NCBI GenBank assembly: GCA_023428265.1 | Contig: JAEYYW010000153.1 | Coordinates: 1-35,398 of the forward strand | Direction: 5' to 3' | Length of the DNA stretch: 35,398 nt | From: Bacillota bacterium | Lineage (GTDB): Bacteria; Bacillota; Clostridia; Christensenellales; UMGS416 | In this document: piece by piece, positions 23,545-32,057 of the stretch | How positions within the stretch are numbered: the stretch's first letter is position 1 | Layout of the letters: each line of letters starts with the position of its first letter | The notes under the pieces: generated by a model | What the model was told of the DNA's origin: nothing | The model's database searches: none | The model's input: the letters and a program-made list of their open reading frames with translations, nothing else | Program-made: the position numbers and the translations under genes

Positions 23545-23621
23545 TTCGAAATCACCCTGTCAATACATATGTGTGCCGATGGATGGATAGTACACATTTG
23601 GATGTGCAGGCCGTGTAAACC

Positions 23622-23651
23622 TTGTGCCGGGAGGTGGAGATGAAATATACT
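23622..23651 (+). promoter_or_regulatory. Possible promoter of the FAD-dependent oxidoreductase gene
   Basis: TTGTGC at 23622-23627, an 18-base spacer, then TATACT at 23646-23651. The -35 is weak. The predicted start is about 35 bases before the ATG at 23694. Confidence 0.35.
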
Positions 23652-23693
23652 TGATGTGGTTATGACCATCAGAGAGAAAGGCGGACACCATTC

Positions 23694-25070
23694 ATGAGCA
23701 ATCGATTCATCACCGAAACCCTGAGCACACCGGTCAACTATGAGTGCGATGTCGTAGTCGCCGGCGGCGGCACGACAGGCATTGTAGCTGCTCTTGCAGC
23801 CGCAAGAAATGGTGCGAAAACCATCCTTGTGGATCGGTATGGGTTTCTTGGCGGCACGATGATCAACGGTGCCGGCCCATTGCACAGCTTTTTCAACCTG
23901 TATAAAGCATTTCCGGGTGTCGAAAAGGTGCAGGTGGTCAGGGGCATCGCCAGCGAGATCGTGGACAGGCTTGTGGCCTGCGGCGGCTCACCGGGCCATC
24001 TGGAGGCTGAGAAAGGTGAAAGCTATGATTCGGTGATCACACTGATTGACTGGGAAATCTTTAAGGGCTTGGCCTTTGAAATGATGGAGGAAGCCGGTGT
24101 GCGCGTGCTGCTCAACGCGGTGGTGGTGGGCACAGTCGGTGAGGCAAACAGGCTCAAGGGCATTGTGATCGAGGGCAAATCGGGCCGCGAAGCCATCCTG
24201 GCCCACACGGTGATAGACACCACGGGCGACGGCGACGTGGCTGCCAGGGGCGGCGCCAGGTTTATCAACCAGCACGCCACCACCGCCGTGGGGATGCCCT
24301 TTGGCATGGCCGGGGTGGACATGCCCAGGCTGGTGGAGTTTCTGGAGAATAACGACATGGTCACGCAGATCATCCACAGCGACAAGGGCGGCAGCACCGA
24401 CGATGTGATACGCCTTGGCTTCAATCTCAAGAAGATAGAGCTGTTCAAACAGTTTATGGACAAGACCGGCATGTGGGGCCCGCTCGGCGCGTCGTTGCAT
24501 GAGGGCAACTATAACTACATCAACTCCGCGTCTCTCCCCAATGTGGACGCGACAAACACAGAAGAGCTTTCCCGGGCCACCATGCAGCTGCGCAAACAGG
24601 TGCACACAATGGCCGGCATGCTGAAAAAGCACATCCCCGGCTTTGAACAGGCCTATCTGGACTGGACTCCCGTCAACGCAGGGGTTCGCTACACAAGGGT
24701 GATTGAATGCGGCCATGACATGTCGCTGGATGAGATTGTGAACTGCGCGCGCTTTGAGGATGAGGTGATGCTTTACGGCTTCCACGATTGCGCACCCCGC
24801 ATCATGATCAAAAACGGCGGTTGGTATGGGATCCCTTATCGCGCCTTCCTGCCCAATGGCGTTGAGGGCCTTTTGGTGGCTGGCCGCTTGATCACCAGCA
24901 CCTGGGACGCCCACATGTCCACCCGCAACACCGTGTCTTGCATGGCGCAGGGCCAGGCGGTGGGCACTGCCGCGGCACTGTGCGCCAGGCAAGGGATCCA
25001 ACCCCGTGAGCTGGATGCGCAAACACTGCGCAAAACCCTGAAAGACCAGGGCGTTTTCCTGGATGATTGA
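23694..25070 (+). CDS. FAD-dependent oxidoreductase (FAD_oxidored family)
   Basis: The 458-aa protein opens with a dinucleotide-binding fold: CDVVVAGGGTTGIVAALAAA (residues 18-37), then VDRYGFLGGT. A second FAD-contact block, VIDTTGDGDVAARGGA, lies near residue 170. Near the C terminus are VAGRLITSTWDAHMSTRNT and MAQGQAVGTAAALCARQG, as in PF12831-type flavoproteins. These enzymes act on varied small molecules and no substrate can be assigned here. The start is supported by an AGAAAGGCGG stretch upstream. It is divergent from spoIIIA and 38 bp before the methyltransferase gene, which has its own -10. Confidence 0.88.
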   Translation: MSNRFITETLSTPVNYECDVVVAGGGTTGIVAALAAARNGAKTILVDRYGFLGGTMINGAGPLHSFFNLYKAFPGVEKVQVVRGIASEIVDRLVACGGSPGHLEAEKGESYDSVITLIDWEIFKGLAFEMMEEAGVRVLLNAVVVGTVGEANRLKGIVIEGKSGREAILAHTVIDTTGDGDVAARGGARFINQHATTAVGMPFGMAGVDMPRLVEFLENNDMVTQIIHSDKGGSTDDVIRLGFNLKKIELFKQFMDKTGMWGPLGASLHEGNYNYINSASLPNVDATNTEELSRATMQLRKQVHTMAGMLKKHIPGFEQAYLDWTPVNAGVRYTRVIECGHDMSLDEIVNCARFEDEVMLYGFHDCAPRIMIKNGGWYGIPYRAFLPNGVEGLLVAGRLITSTWDAHMSTRNTVSCMAQGQAVGTAAALCARQGIQPRELDAQTLRKTLKDQGVFLDD

Positions 25071-25079
25071 TGGTATAAT
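25071..25079 (+). promoter_or_regulatory. Extended -10 promoter of the RlmI-type gene
   Basis: TGGTATAAT (TGn plus a perfect -10) lies right after the stop of the upstream gene. No good -35 is seen, which is normal for an extended -10. The predicted leader is about 23 bases and contains GAGG before the ATG at 25109. Confidence 0.5.
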
Positions 25080-25108
25080 AAGCCGATATTGGGCTGAATG
25101 AGGTTTCT

Positions 25109-26278
25109 ATGGGCAAGCTGTTAATCAACACCAAAGGCAGGCGGCGGGTTGAGGGCGGGCACCCTTGGGTGTTCGCGTCTGACATTGTGAATGCAGACCA
25201 GGAGATTGAACCCGGAGACATTGTGGATGTGTATGCCGAGGGTAGCCGCTTTCTGGGAAGAGGCTACTATAACCCGAAGTCGCAGATCTCCTTGCGGATG
25301 CTCACCCGAAGCGATGAGCCGATTGACGGCTCATTTATCCGGACGCGTGTCAGGCAGGCGGTGGATTTGCGGGCAAGGCTCGGCGTGCTGCACGCCTGCC
25401 GCCTCATCAACGCCGAGAGCGATTTCCTGCCGGCGCTCATCGTGGACAAATTCCATGATGTGCTGGTGATGCAAACGCTTTCCCTTGGCATGGAAAAGCT
25501 GAAGCCTCTCATCGCAGACGCATTGATGGAGCTTCCCGGCGTGAAGGGCATCTATGAGCGCAACGATGTGCCGGTGAGGGATCTGGAAGGTCTGGAGCAA
25601 TATAAAGGCGTGCTGCGCGGCAGCTTTGAGACGCAGGTTGTGATTGAGGAAAACGGAATCAAGCTCGCTGTGGACATTCACAACGGCCAGAAGACAGGCT
25701 ACTTTTTGGATCAGCGTGAAAACAGGGCCGCCATCGCTCCCTTTGTGAAGGGCGCCAAGGTGTTGGATTGCTTCTGCCACATCGGTTCGTTTTCTTTACA
25801 TGCCGCGCGATATGGTGCGATGGATGTGACCGGGGTGGATATTTCCGAGGAAGCGGTGAGCCGGGCTGCAATCCTGGCAAAACTCAATGGGTTTGAGGGC
25901 CGCTGCCGCTTTGTGGCTGCCAACGCCTTTGACCACCTGCGGGCGCTCCAGGCGGAAAAGGAGCAGTATGACACAATCATCCTGGACCCCCCTGCCTTTG
26001 CCAAAAACAGAGACGCTGTCAAAAGCGCCGCGAGGGGTTACAAAGACATCAACCTGCGCGCAATGAAGCTGCTGAAGCCCGGCGGTTTTCTGGTCACATG
26101 CTCCTGCTCGCACCACATGACGCTGCCGCTGTTTCTGGAGATGATGAACTCCGCGGCGCTGGATGCGGGCAAGGTGATCCGTGTGATTGAAACGCGCGGC
26201 CAGGCGAAGGATCACCCTCACCTGATGGCCGCGCCAGAAACAGACTATTTGAAATGTGTGATTGCCCAGGTGTTTTAG
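25109..26278 (+). CDS. Class I SAM-dependent rRNA methyltransferase, RlmI family
   Basis: RlmI makes m5C at position 1962 of E. coli 23S rRNA; this 389-aa relative likely has a similar target. It has an N-terminal PUA RNA-binding domain (about 1-75, with GRRRVEGGHPWVFASDI) and an RlmI-like middle domain. The SAM-binding Rossmann domain follows, with VLDCFCHIGSFSLHAARYGA near residue 215, the acidic VDISEEA, and the catalytic blocks LDPPAFAKN near 295 and CSCSHHM near 333 with the candidate nucleophilic Cys. The exact rRNA position cannot be fixed, so no symbol is given. Confidence 0.9.
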   Translation: MGKLLINTKGRRRVEGGHPWVFASDIVNADQEIEPGDIVDVYAEGSRFLGRGYYNPKSQISLRMLTRSDEPIDGSFIRTRVRQAVDLRARLGVLHACRLINAESDFLPALIVDKFHDVLVMQTLSLGMEKLKPLIADALMELPGVKGIYERNDVPVRDLEGLEQYKGVLRGSFETQVVIEENGIKLAVDIHNGQKTGYFLDQRENRAAIAPFVKGAKVLDCFCHIGSFSLHAARYGAMDVTGVDISEEAVSRAAILAKLNGFEGRCRFVAANAFDHLRALQAEKEQYDTIILDPPAFAKNRDAVKSAARGYKDINLRAMKLLKPGGFLVTCSCSHHMTLPLFLEMMNSAALDAGKVIRVIETRGQAKDHPHLMAAPETDYLKCVIAQVF

Positions 26279-26315
26279 TGCACCAACTGATCTGGGGTTT
26301 GCCGGCTGGCAAACC

Positions 26316-26744
26316 CTATTTGTTTTTTCTGAGGTTCACAAACAGCATGCCGCCGATGGCGCCCACTGCCGCCCCCATCAGTGCGTCGGTGAGGAATGGC
26401 CAGCCCATCGCCCAATCTCCGGTGATGGCCGAAAACACCACGAAGGCCAGCAGAACATACAACAGGCCGGCAAGCCCGCCCCTGAGCCAGCCCTTGACCG
26501 GGTGCCTGCGCACCGACAGCCAAGCGCCAAACAGGATGCAGAGCACCTTTGAAACCTGGTTGACGATTGGTAACGCGTTTTCGCTGATATGAAAAAGCTT
26601 CACACACAGCGCGAACACCGCCACATAAATAACCGCCGCCAGCAGCGCGCCGCCTGTGCCCAGCGCCACATCCCACGCCATGCCATAACTGTTGGACATG
26701 TTTTCTGAAAACGTATTCAGCTTGTTTCTGGGCTTCAAAACCAT
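26316..26744 (-). CDS. TIGR04086-type membrane protein (DUF3792)
   Basis: A 142-aa integral membrane protein with four hydrophobic spans and a basic C terminus (NLRKNK). Size and layout fit TIGR04086/DUF3792, a clostridial family of unknown role; the match is by overall pattern, so it is moderate. I use ATG at 26744, just after AAGGGG; a longer frame from 26768 lacks a ribosome site, and TTG at 26738 has better spacing. It lies tail to tail with the RlmI-type gene, 37 bp away. Confidence 0.65.
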   Translation of the reverse strand: MVLKPRNKLNTFSENMSNSYGMAWDVALGTGGALLAAVIYVAVFALCVKLFHISENALPIVNQVSKVLCILFGAWLSVRRHPVKGWLRGGLAGLLYVLLAFVVFSAITGDWAMGWPFLTDALMGAAVGAIGGMLFVNLRKNK

Positions 26745-26806
26745 CACCCCTTGATGTTGATACTGCATCGCTGGTAATGCATATGAGTATAGAGGGGTGA
26801 ATATAA

Positions 26807-26844
26807 CCGGAACCCCATCCTCGCCATTGAAGATGGGGTCCCGG
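26807..26844 (-). terminator. Intrinsic terminator after dacF
   Basis: A 13-bp stem (26807-26819 with 26832-26844, one mismatch) is followed on the minus strand by TTATATT. It lies 12 bases beyond the dacF stop. The U-run is broken but the stem is long and GC-rich. Confidence 0.65.
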
Positions 26845-26855
26845 CTTTCAGGTCT

Positions 26856-28058
26856 CTATTTGAAAGACCCAAGGATCTTCACGAAGTTGGTCCAGAACCC
26901 GGCCTCCAGCACATCTCTGTCGGCAATGATCGGGTATTCGGCAATCGCCTGGCCATCCAGGGTGACCTTCACCGTGCCGATCTGGGCGCCCCGTTCCACC
27001 GGGGCTTTCAGCGGCTCATAGATGTTGATCTGCTTGCTGACTTTGTTTTCCTCGCCCTTCTTGACCAACACGGAGATTTTCTGCGGAGAAACGGCATTCA
27101 ATGATTTTAACTGGCCGCCCCACACAGTGATGCCGTTCTGCACGATATCCCCTTCGTTGTACAACGCCACGTTTTTATAGGTGGCAAAGGCGTAATCCAG
27201 CATTTTCCCCACCGCGTCATTACGTTCCGCGCTGGTGTTGGCTCCCAGGATCACGGCAATGAAGCGGCTGTCGCCGCGCTTGGCTGTGGCGGAAAGGCAA
27301 TAGCCCGCTTCATCGGTGCTGCCGGTTTTGATGCCGTCGCAGCCGTCGTAGAATCTCGTGAGCTTGTTGGTATTGCTCAGCTGCGTGATCCTGCCGCCGC
27401 TGTGCTGCATGTCAAACATCCAGACTTTGCTGTATTGAAAAAACACCGGGTGCTTCAGCAATGTCTGCGACATAATGGAGACATCTCTTGCGGTGGTGTG
27501 CGCACCCGCTGCCGGCAAGCCGGTGCAGTTTTCAAAGTGGGAATTCTTCATGCCCAGCTGCTCCGCCCGGCTGTTCATCATCTCTACAAACAGATCTTCC
27601 GACCCGGCCAGTGTTTCGGCAAGCGCCACACTGGAATCGTTTGCGGAAGCCACAATGATGGATTTGATCAGCTCATTCACCTTGTATTTCCCGTTGGCGT
27701 CCAGCAATGCCTGCGACCCGCCCATGCCGGCAGCCTGTTTGCTCACGGTGATATCCTCATCCAGGCTGATTTTGCCTTGATCCAGTGCCTCAAATGTGAG
27801 CAGAAGCGTCATGATCTTCGTCACACTGGCAACCGGCAGCGGATCATCAGCATTCTTTTCATATAGGACCTTTCCGGTGTCGGCGTCAATCAGAAGCGCT
27901 GCCTTGCAGGCGAACTTGAACGGATCGGCGGCAGGCGGTGCCGACGCCTCCTGCGCCGCGTCGGATGAACCGGAGGATCCGGCATCCGCCAATGCCACTC
28001 CGGCGGGTGCCAGGGCAAGCAAAAGAGTCAGAAGGAGTGCAGTCAGTTTCTTAACCAT
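26856..28058 (-). CDS. dacF: D-alanyl-D-alanine carboxypeptidase, DacF-like (PBP5 family)
   Basis: A secreted, membrane-associated serine peptidase that trims the terminal D-Ala from peptidoglycan stem peptides. The 400-aa product has a signal peptide (MVKKLTALLL, cleaved near ALADA), an Ala/Ser/Pro-rich linker, and the catalytic domain. The active-site motifs are SVTK (78-81), SAN (138-140) and KTG (244-246). A C-terminal PBP5 beta domain and an amphipathic end (FWTNFVKILGSFK) suit membrane attachment. ATG at 28058 follows GGGAGGG at nine bases; that site is buried in the leader hairpin at 28064-28115. DacF is the usual name for sporulating relatives, but a vegetative DacA role is not excluded. 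Confidence 0.9.
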   Translation of the reverse strand: MVKKLTALLLTLLLALAPAGVALADAGSSGSSDAAQEASAPPAADPFKFACKAALLIDADTGKVLYEKNADDPLPVASVTKIMTLLLTFEALDQGKISLDEDITVSKQAAGMGGSQALLDANGKYKVNELIKSIIVASANDSSVALAETLAGSEDLFVEMMNSRAEQLGMKNSHFENCTGLPAAGAHTTARDVSIMSQTLLKHPVFFQYSKVWMFDMQHSGGRITQLSNTNKLTRFYDGCDGIKTGSTDEAGYCLSATAKRGDSRFIAVILGANTSAERNDAVGKMLDYAFATYKNVALYNEGDIVQNGITVWGGQLKSLNAVSPQKISVLVKKGEENKVSKQINIYEPLKAPVERGAQIGTVKVTLDGQAIAEYPIIADRDVLEAGFWTNFVKILGSFK

Positions 28059-28063
28059 ATAAG

Positions 28064-28115
28064 AAATCCCTCCCATTGTTTCCTGACTTTTAGTCTTTCG
28101 GAATGGGAGGGATTT
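28064..28115 (-). promoter_or_regulatory. Leader hairpin sequestering the dacF ribosome-binding site
   Basis: A perfect 14-bp inverted repeat: AAATCCCTCCCATT at 28064-28077 and its exact complement at 28102-28115. On the dacF transcript the 3' arm holds the Shine-Dalgarno GGGAGGG (28074-28068). The 24-base loop has its own small GACT-AAA-AGTC hairpin. If formed, the structure blocks translation initiation. It could also act as a terminator for the upstream esterase gene, though no proper U-run follows. Confidence 0.6.
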
Positions 28116-28142
28116 ATTCACTGTTGCGGAAAAAACCTGCTG

Positions 28143-29102
28143 CTAGAGCCCCATCATATAGTCGAAAATGATGTCGTCGGATCCGGGCAGGTTTTCATGG
28201 CCGAAATCGGGATAGAGCACCATTTTCTTGGGGCTTGTGATCTTGTTGTATGCCGCAAACTGCGTGGATGGCGGGCAGATGGTGTCCATGAGCCCTGTCA
28301 GCATCAGCACTTCGCCGCCGATGCGCTTGACCAAGTGCTGCAGGTCAATGTAGCCCAGCTTGAGGAAGATTTCCTCCTCGCGCTTGTGCAGCGGGTCAAA
28401 CTTGCGGAAGTACTCACGCAGCTCCAAGTATGCGTCCTTCGCCAGATCCATTTCCCAAACGCGGCGGTAGTCGCACAGGAAAGGAAAAACCGGCGCGGCA
28501 CGTTTGATGCCCGGTTCCAGGCATGCGCACGCGATCGTGAGCGCTCCGCCCTGAGACCCGCCGATGGCTCCCACTCTGGCGGCATCCACATCGGGCATCG
28601 CCATCACAATGCGGGCAAGCTCCGCGGTGTCCAGGAAAATGTCGCGAAACAGCAGCTTGTCCGGCGTGTCATCCAAACCCCGGATGATATGCCCGTGCAG
28701 CGTGTTGCCATGGACCCCGCCCACGTCTTCAGACCTTCCGCCCTGGCCGCGGGCATCCATCGCGGCCACCGTGAAGCCTGCGGCCACATAGCCCAGCTTG
28801 TCGTACCAGTCGCCGGCGCTTCCGGAGTAACCGTGAAACATCAGCACTGCCGGGTGGGGCTTGTCGGCCTGTTTCGGCCGGAGCAGCTTCGCGTGCACCC
28901 GCGCGCCGCGCACGCCGGTGAAATACATGTCAAAGCACTCGGCAAACGGCGCCTGGAAATCTGCCGGGATCAACTCAACCTGCGGGTCCACCGCTTTCAT
29001 TTCGGCAATGGCACTGTCCCAATACTGGTCAATGTCTTGCGGGCAGGGGTTGATGCCCATATAGGTCTTCAGCTGCTCCAATGGCATGTCGATCAGCGGC
29101 AT
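28143..29102 (-). CDS. CE7-family acetyl esterase (acetyl xylan esterase / cephalosporin C deacetylase type)
   Basis: A 319-aa alpha/beta hydrolase of carbohydrate esterase family 7, which removes acetyl groups from xylo-oligosaccharides and similar acetylated compounds. Family marks are the RGQGG oxyanion motif near residue 118, GGSQGG with nucleophile S183, the Asp in LTGLMDTICPP (D273) and the His in FGHENLPG (H302). There is no signal peptide, so it acts in the cytosol, as is usual for CE7. ATG at 29102 follows AGGAGG seven bases upstream. It lies 84 bp ahead of dacF. Confidence 0.93.
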   Translation of the reverse strand: MPLIDMPLEQLKTYMGINPCPQDIDQYWDSAIAEMKAVDPQVELIPADFQAPFAECFDMYFTGVRGARVHAKLLRPKQADKPHPAVLMFHGYSGSAGDWYDKLGYVAAGFTVAAMDARGQGGRSEDVGGVHGNTLHGHIIRGLDDTPDKLLFRDIFLDTAELARIVMAMPDVDAARVGAIGGSQGGALTIACACLEPGIKRAAPVFPFLCDYRRVWEMDLAKDAYLELREYFRKFDPLHKREEEIFLKLGYIDLQHLVKRIGGEVLMLTGLMDTICPPSTQFAAYNKITSPKKMVLYPDFGHENLPGSDDIIFDYMMGL

Positions 29103-29132
29103 AGTTTATCCTCCTGTGAGCGCGATGGATTG

Positions 29133-29162
29133 ATTTTATCACCAAACCGCAATATCCATCAA
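29133..29162 (-). promoter_or_regulatory. Putative promoter of the CE7 esterase gene
   Basis: Minus-strand TTGATG (29162-29157), 18-base spacer, then TAAAAT (29138-29133). The leader to the ATG at 29102 would be about 25 bases and includes AGGAGG. Confidence 0.4.
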
Positions 29163-29189
29163 GTTGGAAATGGGAAATGCGTGCAGATG

Positions 29190-29198
29190 TGGTAGAAT
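29190..29198 (+). promoter_or_regulatory. Possible extended -10 promoter of the glycerophosphodiesterase gene
   Basis: TGGTAGAAT (TGn followed by TAGAAT) lies 27 bases before the ATG at 29225. No -35 of the right spacing is seen. Confidence 0.4.
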
Positions 29199-29224
29199 AA
29201 TGAAAAACGAATGAGGTTGCGGAA

Positions 29225-29941
29225 ATGGCAAGACCGATGCTGATTGCCCACAGGGGGCTTTCCTCACAGGCCCCGGAAAACACAATGGCGGCGTTCAAGC
29301 TGGCCGTCAAAGCCGGAACTGACGGCATAGAGACCGACGCGCACCTGACCAAAGACGGAAAGATCGTGCTGATCCATGATGAAAACACGTTGCGGACCAC
29401 CGGCCAAAGCGGTGCGGTCGCGCGGATGACATTGTCGGAGCTCCATGAGCTGGATGCCGGCGGTTGGTATGACGACTGCTTTGCAAGCGAGCGGATCCCC
29501 GAGCTCTGGCAGCTGCTCGAGTTGCTGAAGCCCACCGGGATGGTGCTCAACATTGAGCTGAAAAACAGCATTGAGCGTTATCCGGGCCTGGAGCAGGCAG
29601 TGCTTGGCGAAATTGGCCGCTTTGGCATGCTGGACAGGATCATCTTTTCATCGTTTAACCATGCATCAATGGCGCATGTCAAGACTCTCGAGCCCCGGGT
29701 GGAGACCGCGCTGCTCTATGACGGTGTGCTGCATGATCCGGCCGCCTATGCGAGACTGTGCCGTGCCGACGGCCTGCACCCAATGCGGAAAACTGTGAAT
29801 GAGGCACTGGCGCAGGAATGCCGTCGCACGGGCCTCAAGCTGCGGCCGTGGACGGTGGACACCCCTGCGGAGGCCGAAAAGCTTGCGGCCTATGGTGTGA
29901 ATGCGCTCATTTCCAACTGCCCGGACGAGTTATTCCATTGA
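29225..29941 (+). CDS. Glycerophosphodiester phosphodiesterase
   Basis: GDPD enzymes split glycerophosphodiesters from phospholipid turnover into glycerol-3-phosphate and an alcohol. The 238-aa TIM-barrel protein shows the catalytic AHRG at residues 8-11, the metal ligands in APENTMAAF and DGIETDAHLTKDG, the second catalytic His in LIHDEN, and LNIELKN. There is no signal peptide, so it is cytosolic, like the UgpQ type. GAGG lies seven bases ahead of the ATG. It diverges from the CE7 esterase gene. Confidence 0.93.
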   Translation: MARPMLIAHRGLSSQAPENTMAAFKLAVKAGTDGIETDAHLTKDGKIVLIHDENTLRTTGQSGAVARMTLSELHELDAGGWYDDCFASERIPELWQLLELLKPTGMVLNIELKNSIERYPGLEQAVLGEIGRFGMLDRIIFSSFNHASMAHVKTLEPRVETALLYDGVLHDPAAYARLCRADGLHPMRKTVNEALAQECRRTGLKLRPWTVDTPAEAEKLAAYGVNALISNCPDELFH

Positions 29942-29987
29942 CAATTGGCAAGGAACAATTATCAATTACAATCTCACTGACTACTGA

Positions 29988-30503
29988 CTACTCCACAAAC
30001 ACCGCCGAGTACCAGTTCTGCTCCTGGGTATCATCCTTCAATGTGTAGATCGGCAGGCCGAACTTCCTGGCTGTGGCAAACACATCGATGCCTACGCTGT
30101 GGAAAGCCGGCCTCGCCATCTTCACATTGCGGCAGGGCTCACCCGTAAAGCCGGCGCACTCTTTGCAGAGCGCGCAGTCGCACAGGCTGAAGGCGAAGTA
30201 GAAGCCATCCACGAAGGCGTTGCTTTCCAGCTGAAAGCTGACCCTCTGGGTGGTGCGCTTGTCATGGGCATGGATCATGACACCCCAGCGGTATTTCCGG
30301 AATGTCTCCTCATATTGCTCCAAAGTCAGGCTGCCGGGCCGTGACGGGCAGGTGTGACCCCTGCCCCAGTCGGCGCAGCCAAACATGCATTTCAGAATGG
30401 TGCGGCGGTCAAACACGATATCACCAATCTCAAACGCCACTGCGTGCGCCGCCCCCAGTTCAAGGGCCTGTGCAACCAGCTTATCCGCATAATCCTTGTT
30501 CAC
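29988..30503 (-). CDS. DUF2284 cysteine-rich metal-binding protein
   Basis: A 171-aa cytosolic protein of the DUF2284 type. It has an N-terminal cysteine set, CMFGCADWGRGHTCPS, and a ferredoxin-like second set, CDCALCKECAGFTGEPCR, likely binding an iron-sulfur cluster or another metal. The biochemical role is unknown. GTG at 30503 is chosen because GGGGAG lies nine bases before it and because family members start close to the ALELGAAHA segment; an ATG at 30521 is the alternative. The start lies inside the 3' end of the acetyltransferase gene, so it is the third gene of the trpS operon. Confidence 0.82.
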   Translation of the reverse strand: MNKDYADKLVAQALELGAAHAVAFEIGDIVFDRRTILKCMFGCADWGRGHTCPSRPGSLTLEQYEETFRKYRWGVMIHAHDKRTTQRVSFQLESNAFVDGFYFAFSLCDCALCKECAGFTGEPCRNVKMARPAFHSVGIDVFATARKFGLPIYTLKDDTQEQNWYSAVFVE

Positions 30504-31017
30504 GATCTCCCACTCCCCCATCCAGATCCAGTTGCATGATGATGACGCCCAGCCGGCGTCCAAACTTCTCACCAACGCCCGGCATTGTGCCGGTGTGGTA
30601 AAAGCCCAGCTTTTCATGAAACAGTACGCTTCCGGTGTTATCGTCACTGATCCAGGCTGTAATGGCTCGCAAGCCGGAACTTCTGGCGTGTGCGATGAGC
30701 TTCTCCATCAGCGCTCTGCCAAAGCCGCGCCCCTTGCAGTCCTGGCGCACATACACCGAGTTTTCGGCAACGGGCCAGTAGCCCGGTTTGGCCCGAAAGC
30801 TGGAGAGCGAGCCGAATGCCAGCAGCTCTCCATTCTCAACAATCACATAAATCGGGTGGTAGGGCGGCCGATGGCTGGCAAACCAGGCATACGCTTCTTC
30901 CAGTGGCCGCTCCTCCCAAGACCAGTTCACCGTGGTTTCCCGAATGTACCAGTTCACGAGTTGATTGATGGCGGGAACGTCTGCCTCACTGGCCTCCCTC
31001 ATCTCCCACATCGTCAT
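30481..31017 (-). CDS. GNAT N-acetyltransferase (phosphinothricin acetyltransferase-like)
   Basis: A 178-aa Gcn5-related acetyltransferase. Motif A for acetyl-CoA is VRQDCKGRGFGRALMEKLI near residue 90. It is followed by SDDNTGSVLFHEKLGFYHTG, and the N terminus (REASEADVPAINQLVNWYI...TVNWSWEERP) is like that of Pat/Bar-type enzymes. These acetylate amino-acid analogues such as phosphinothricin or methionine sulfoximine, but here the natural substrate is unknown. The ATG overlaps the trpS stop by four bases (ATGA). Confidence 0.85.
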   Translation of the reverse strand: MTMWEMREASEADVPAINQLVNWYIRETTVNWSWEERPLEEAYAWFASHRPPYHPIYVIVENGELLAFGSLSSFRAKPGYWPVAENSVYVRQDCKGRGFGRALMEKLIAHARSSGLRAITAWISDDNTGSVLFHEKLGFYHTGTMPGVGEKFGRRLGVIIMQLDLDGGVGDREQGLCG

Positions 31018-32042
31018 CTGCCCCCTCTCGGCTGGAACCCCACCTTGCGATAAACCTTGGCGAGTGTCTTACGGGCTACCCGTTCAGCGCGATCCGCCGA
31101 GCCGGCCAGGAGACTGTCCAGATAGGCCTTATCGGCAATGATCTGGTCAAACCGGTCGCGCACAGGCTTCAGCCCATCAACCACCGATTGGCCGACCTCT
31201 TCCTTGAATGCGCCATAGCCGCAGCCCTTGAACCGCTGCTCAACAGCCGGGATGTCCATGCCGGTCATCGAGGCATAAATTGTCATCAGGTTGCTGACGC
31301 CGGGTTTGCTGTCCGGGTCAAACCGCACTTCGCTTTCCGAGTCGGTCACCGCGCGTTTGAACTTGCGCATCACGGCGTCCGGCTTGTCCAGGATTGCCAC
31401 GAAGGCGTTCTCATCGCTGTCAGACTTGCTCATCTTGGCCTGCGGGTCCTGCAGGCTCTTGATACGGGCACCCAGCTTGCCGTAATAAGCCTCCGGCACT
31501 GTGAACGTGGGCGAATAGGCGTTGTTGAAGCGGAGCGCAACGTCGCGGGTGATTTCCAGGTGCTGGCGCTGGTCGTCGCCGATCGGCACGAGGTCAGCCT
31601 GATAAAGCAGGATATCGGCAGCCATCAGCACCGGGTAGGCAAAGAGCCCCACGTTGATGTTTTCCTCATTTTTCTTCGACTTGTCCTTGAACTGTGTCAT
31701 GCGAGACATCTCGCCCATATAGGTGTAGCAATTCAAGACCCATGCAAGCTCCGCGTGGGCGGAGACATGGGACTGGAGGAACAGCGTCACCTTCTCCGGG
31801 TCCAGCCCCACGGCAATATAGAGCGCCGCCAGCTCCATGCTCCTGCGCCGCAGCTCTGCTGGGTCCTGCCGCACTGTAATGGCGTGCAGGTCCACCACGC
31901 AGTAATAACAGTCATACTCATCCTGCAGCTGCACAAAGTTCTTCATCGCGCCGATGTAGTTGCCGATGGTCAGGTTGCCGGATGGCTGGATGCCGCTGAA
32001 GATAACTTTTTTCTTCTGCTGGACTTCATTGGTCTGGCTCAT
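31014..32042 (-). CDS. trpS: Tryptophanyl-tRNA synthetase
   Basis: TrpS charges tRNA-Trp. The 342-aa class Ic synthetase has SGIQPSGNLTIGNYIGAM at residues 16-33 (PSG, and TIGN as the HIGH equivalent) and the KMSKS loop near 200. ATG at 32042 follows AGAGGTG eight bases upstream; a GTG three codons earlier is in frame. Transcription starts from a consensus promoter at 32306-32334 and passes through a T-box leader, so it should be induced by uncharged tRNA-Trp. It is followed without a gap by the GNAT and DUF2284 genes. Confidence 0.97.
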   Translation of the reverse strand: MSQTNEVQQKKKVIFSGIQPSGNLTIGNYIGAMKNFVQLQDEYDCYYCVVDLHAITVRQDPAELRRRSMELAALYIAVGLDPEKVTLFLQSHVSAHAELAWVLNCYTYMGEMSRMTQFKDKSKKNEENINVGLFAYPVLMAADILLYQADLVPIGDDQRQHLEITRDVALRFNNAYSPTFTVPEAYYGKLGARIKSLQDPQAKMSKSDSDENAFVAILDKPDAVMRKFKRAVTDSESEVRFDPDSKPGVSNLMTIYASMTGMDIPAVEQRFKGCGYGAFKEEVGQSVVDGLKPVRDRFDQIIADKAYLDSLLAGSADRAERVARKTLAKVYRKVGFQPRGGR

Positions 32043-32057
32043 TGTTTTCACCTCTTA

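Noticed and set aside
23545..23693. A sigma-E promoter for spoIIIA in the divergent intergenic region
   Set aside because: A -35-like GTATATT is present on the minus strand near 23650, but no CATACAnT-type -10 lies 13-15 bases after it. A sigma-E promoter is expected here from biology but cannot be supported from the bases.
23988..25022. Minus-strand open frame (344 codons) opposite the FAD-dependent oxidoreductase gene
   Set aside because: The plus-strand protein carries clear FAD-binding motifs along its whole length; the reverse frame has none.
28197..29195. Long plus-strand open frame (332 codons) opposite the CE7 esterase gene
   Set aside because: It is a mirror of a well-supported gene in GC-rich DNA, has no family motif, is His/Val/Gln-rich in the way antisense frames are, and no ribosome site is visible.
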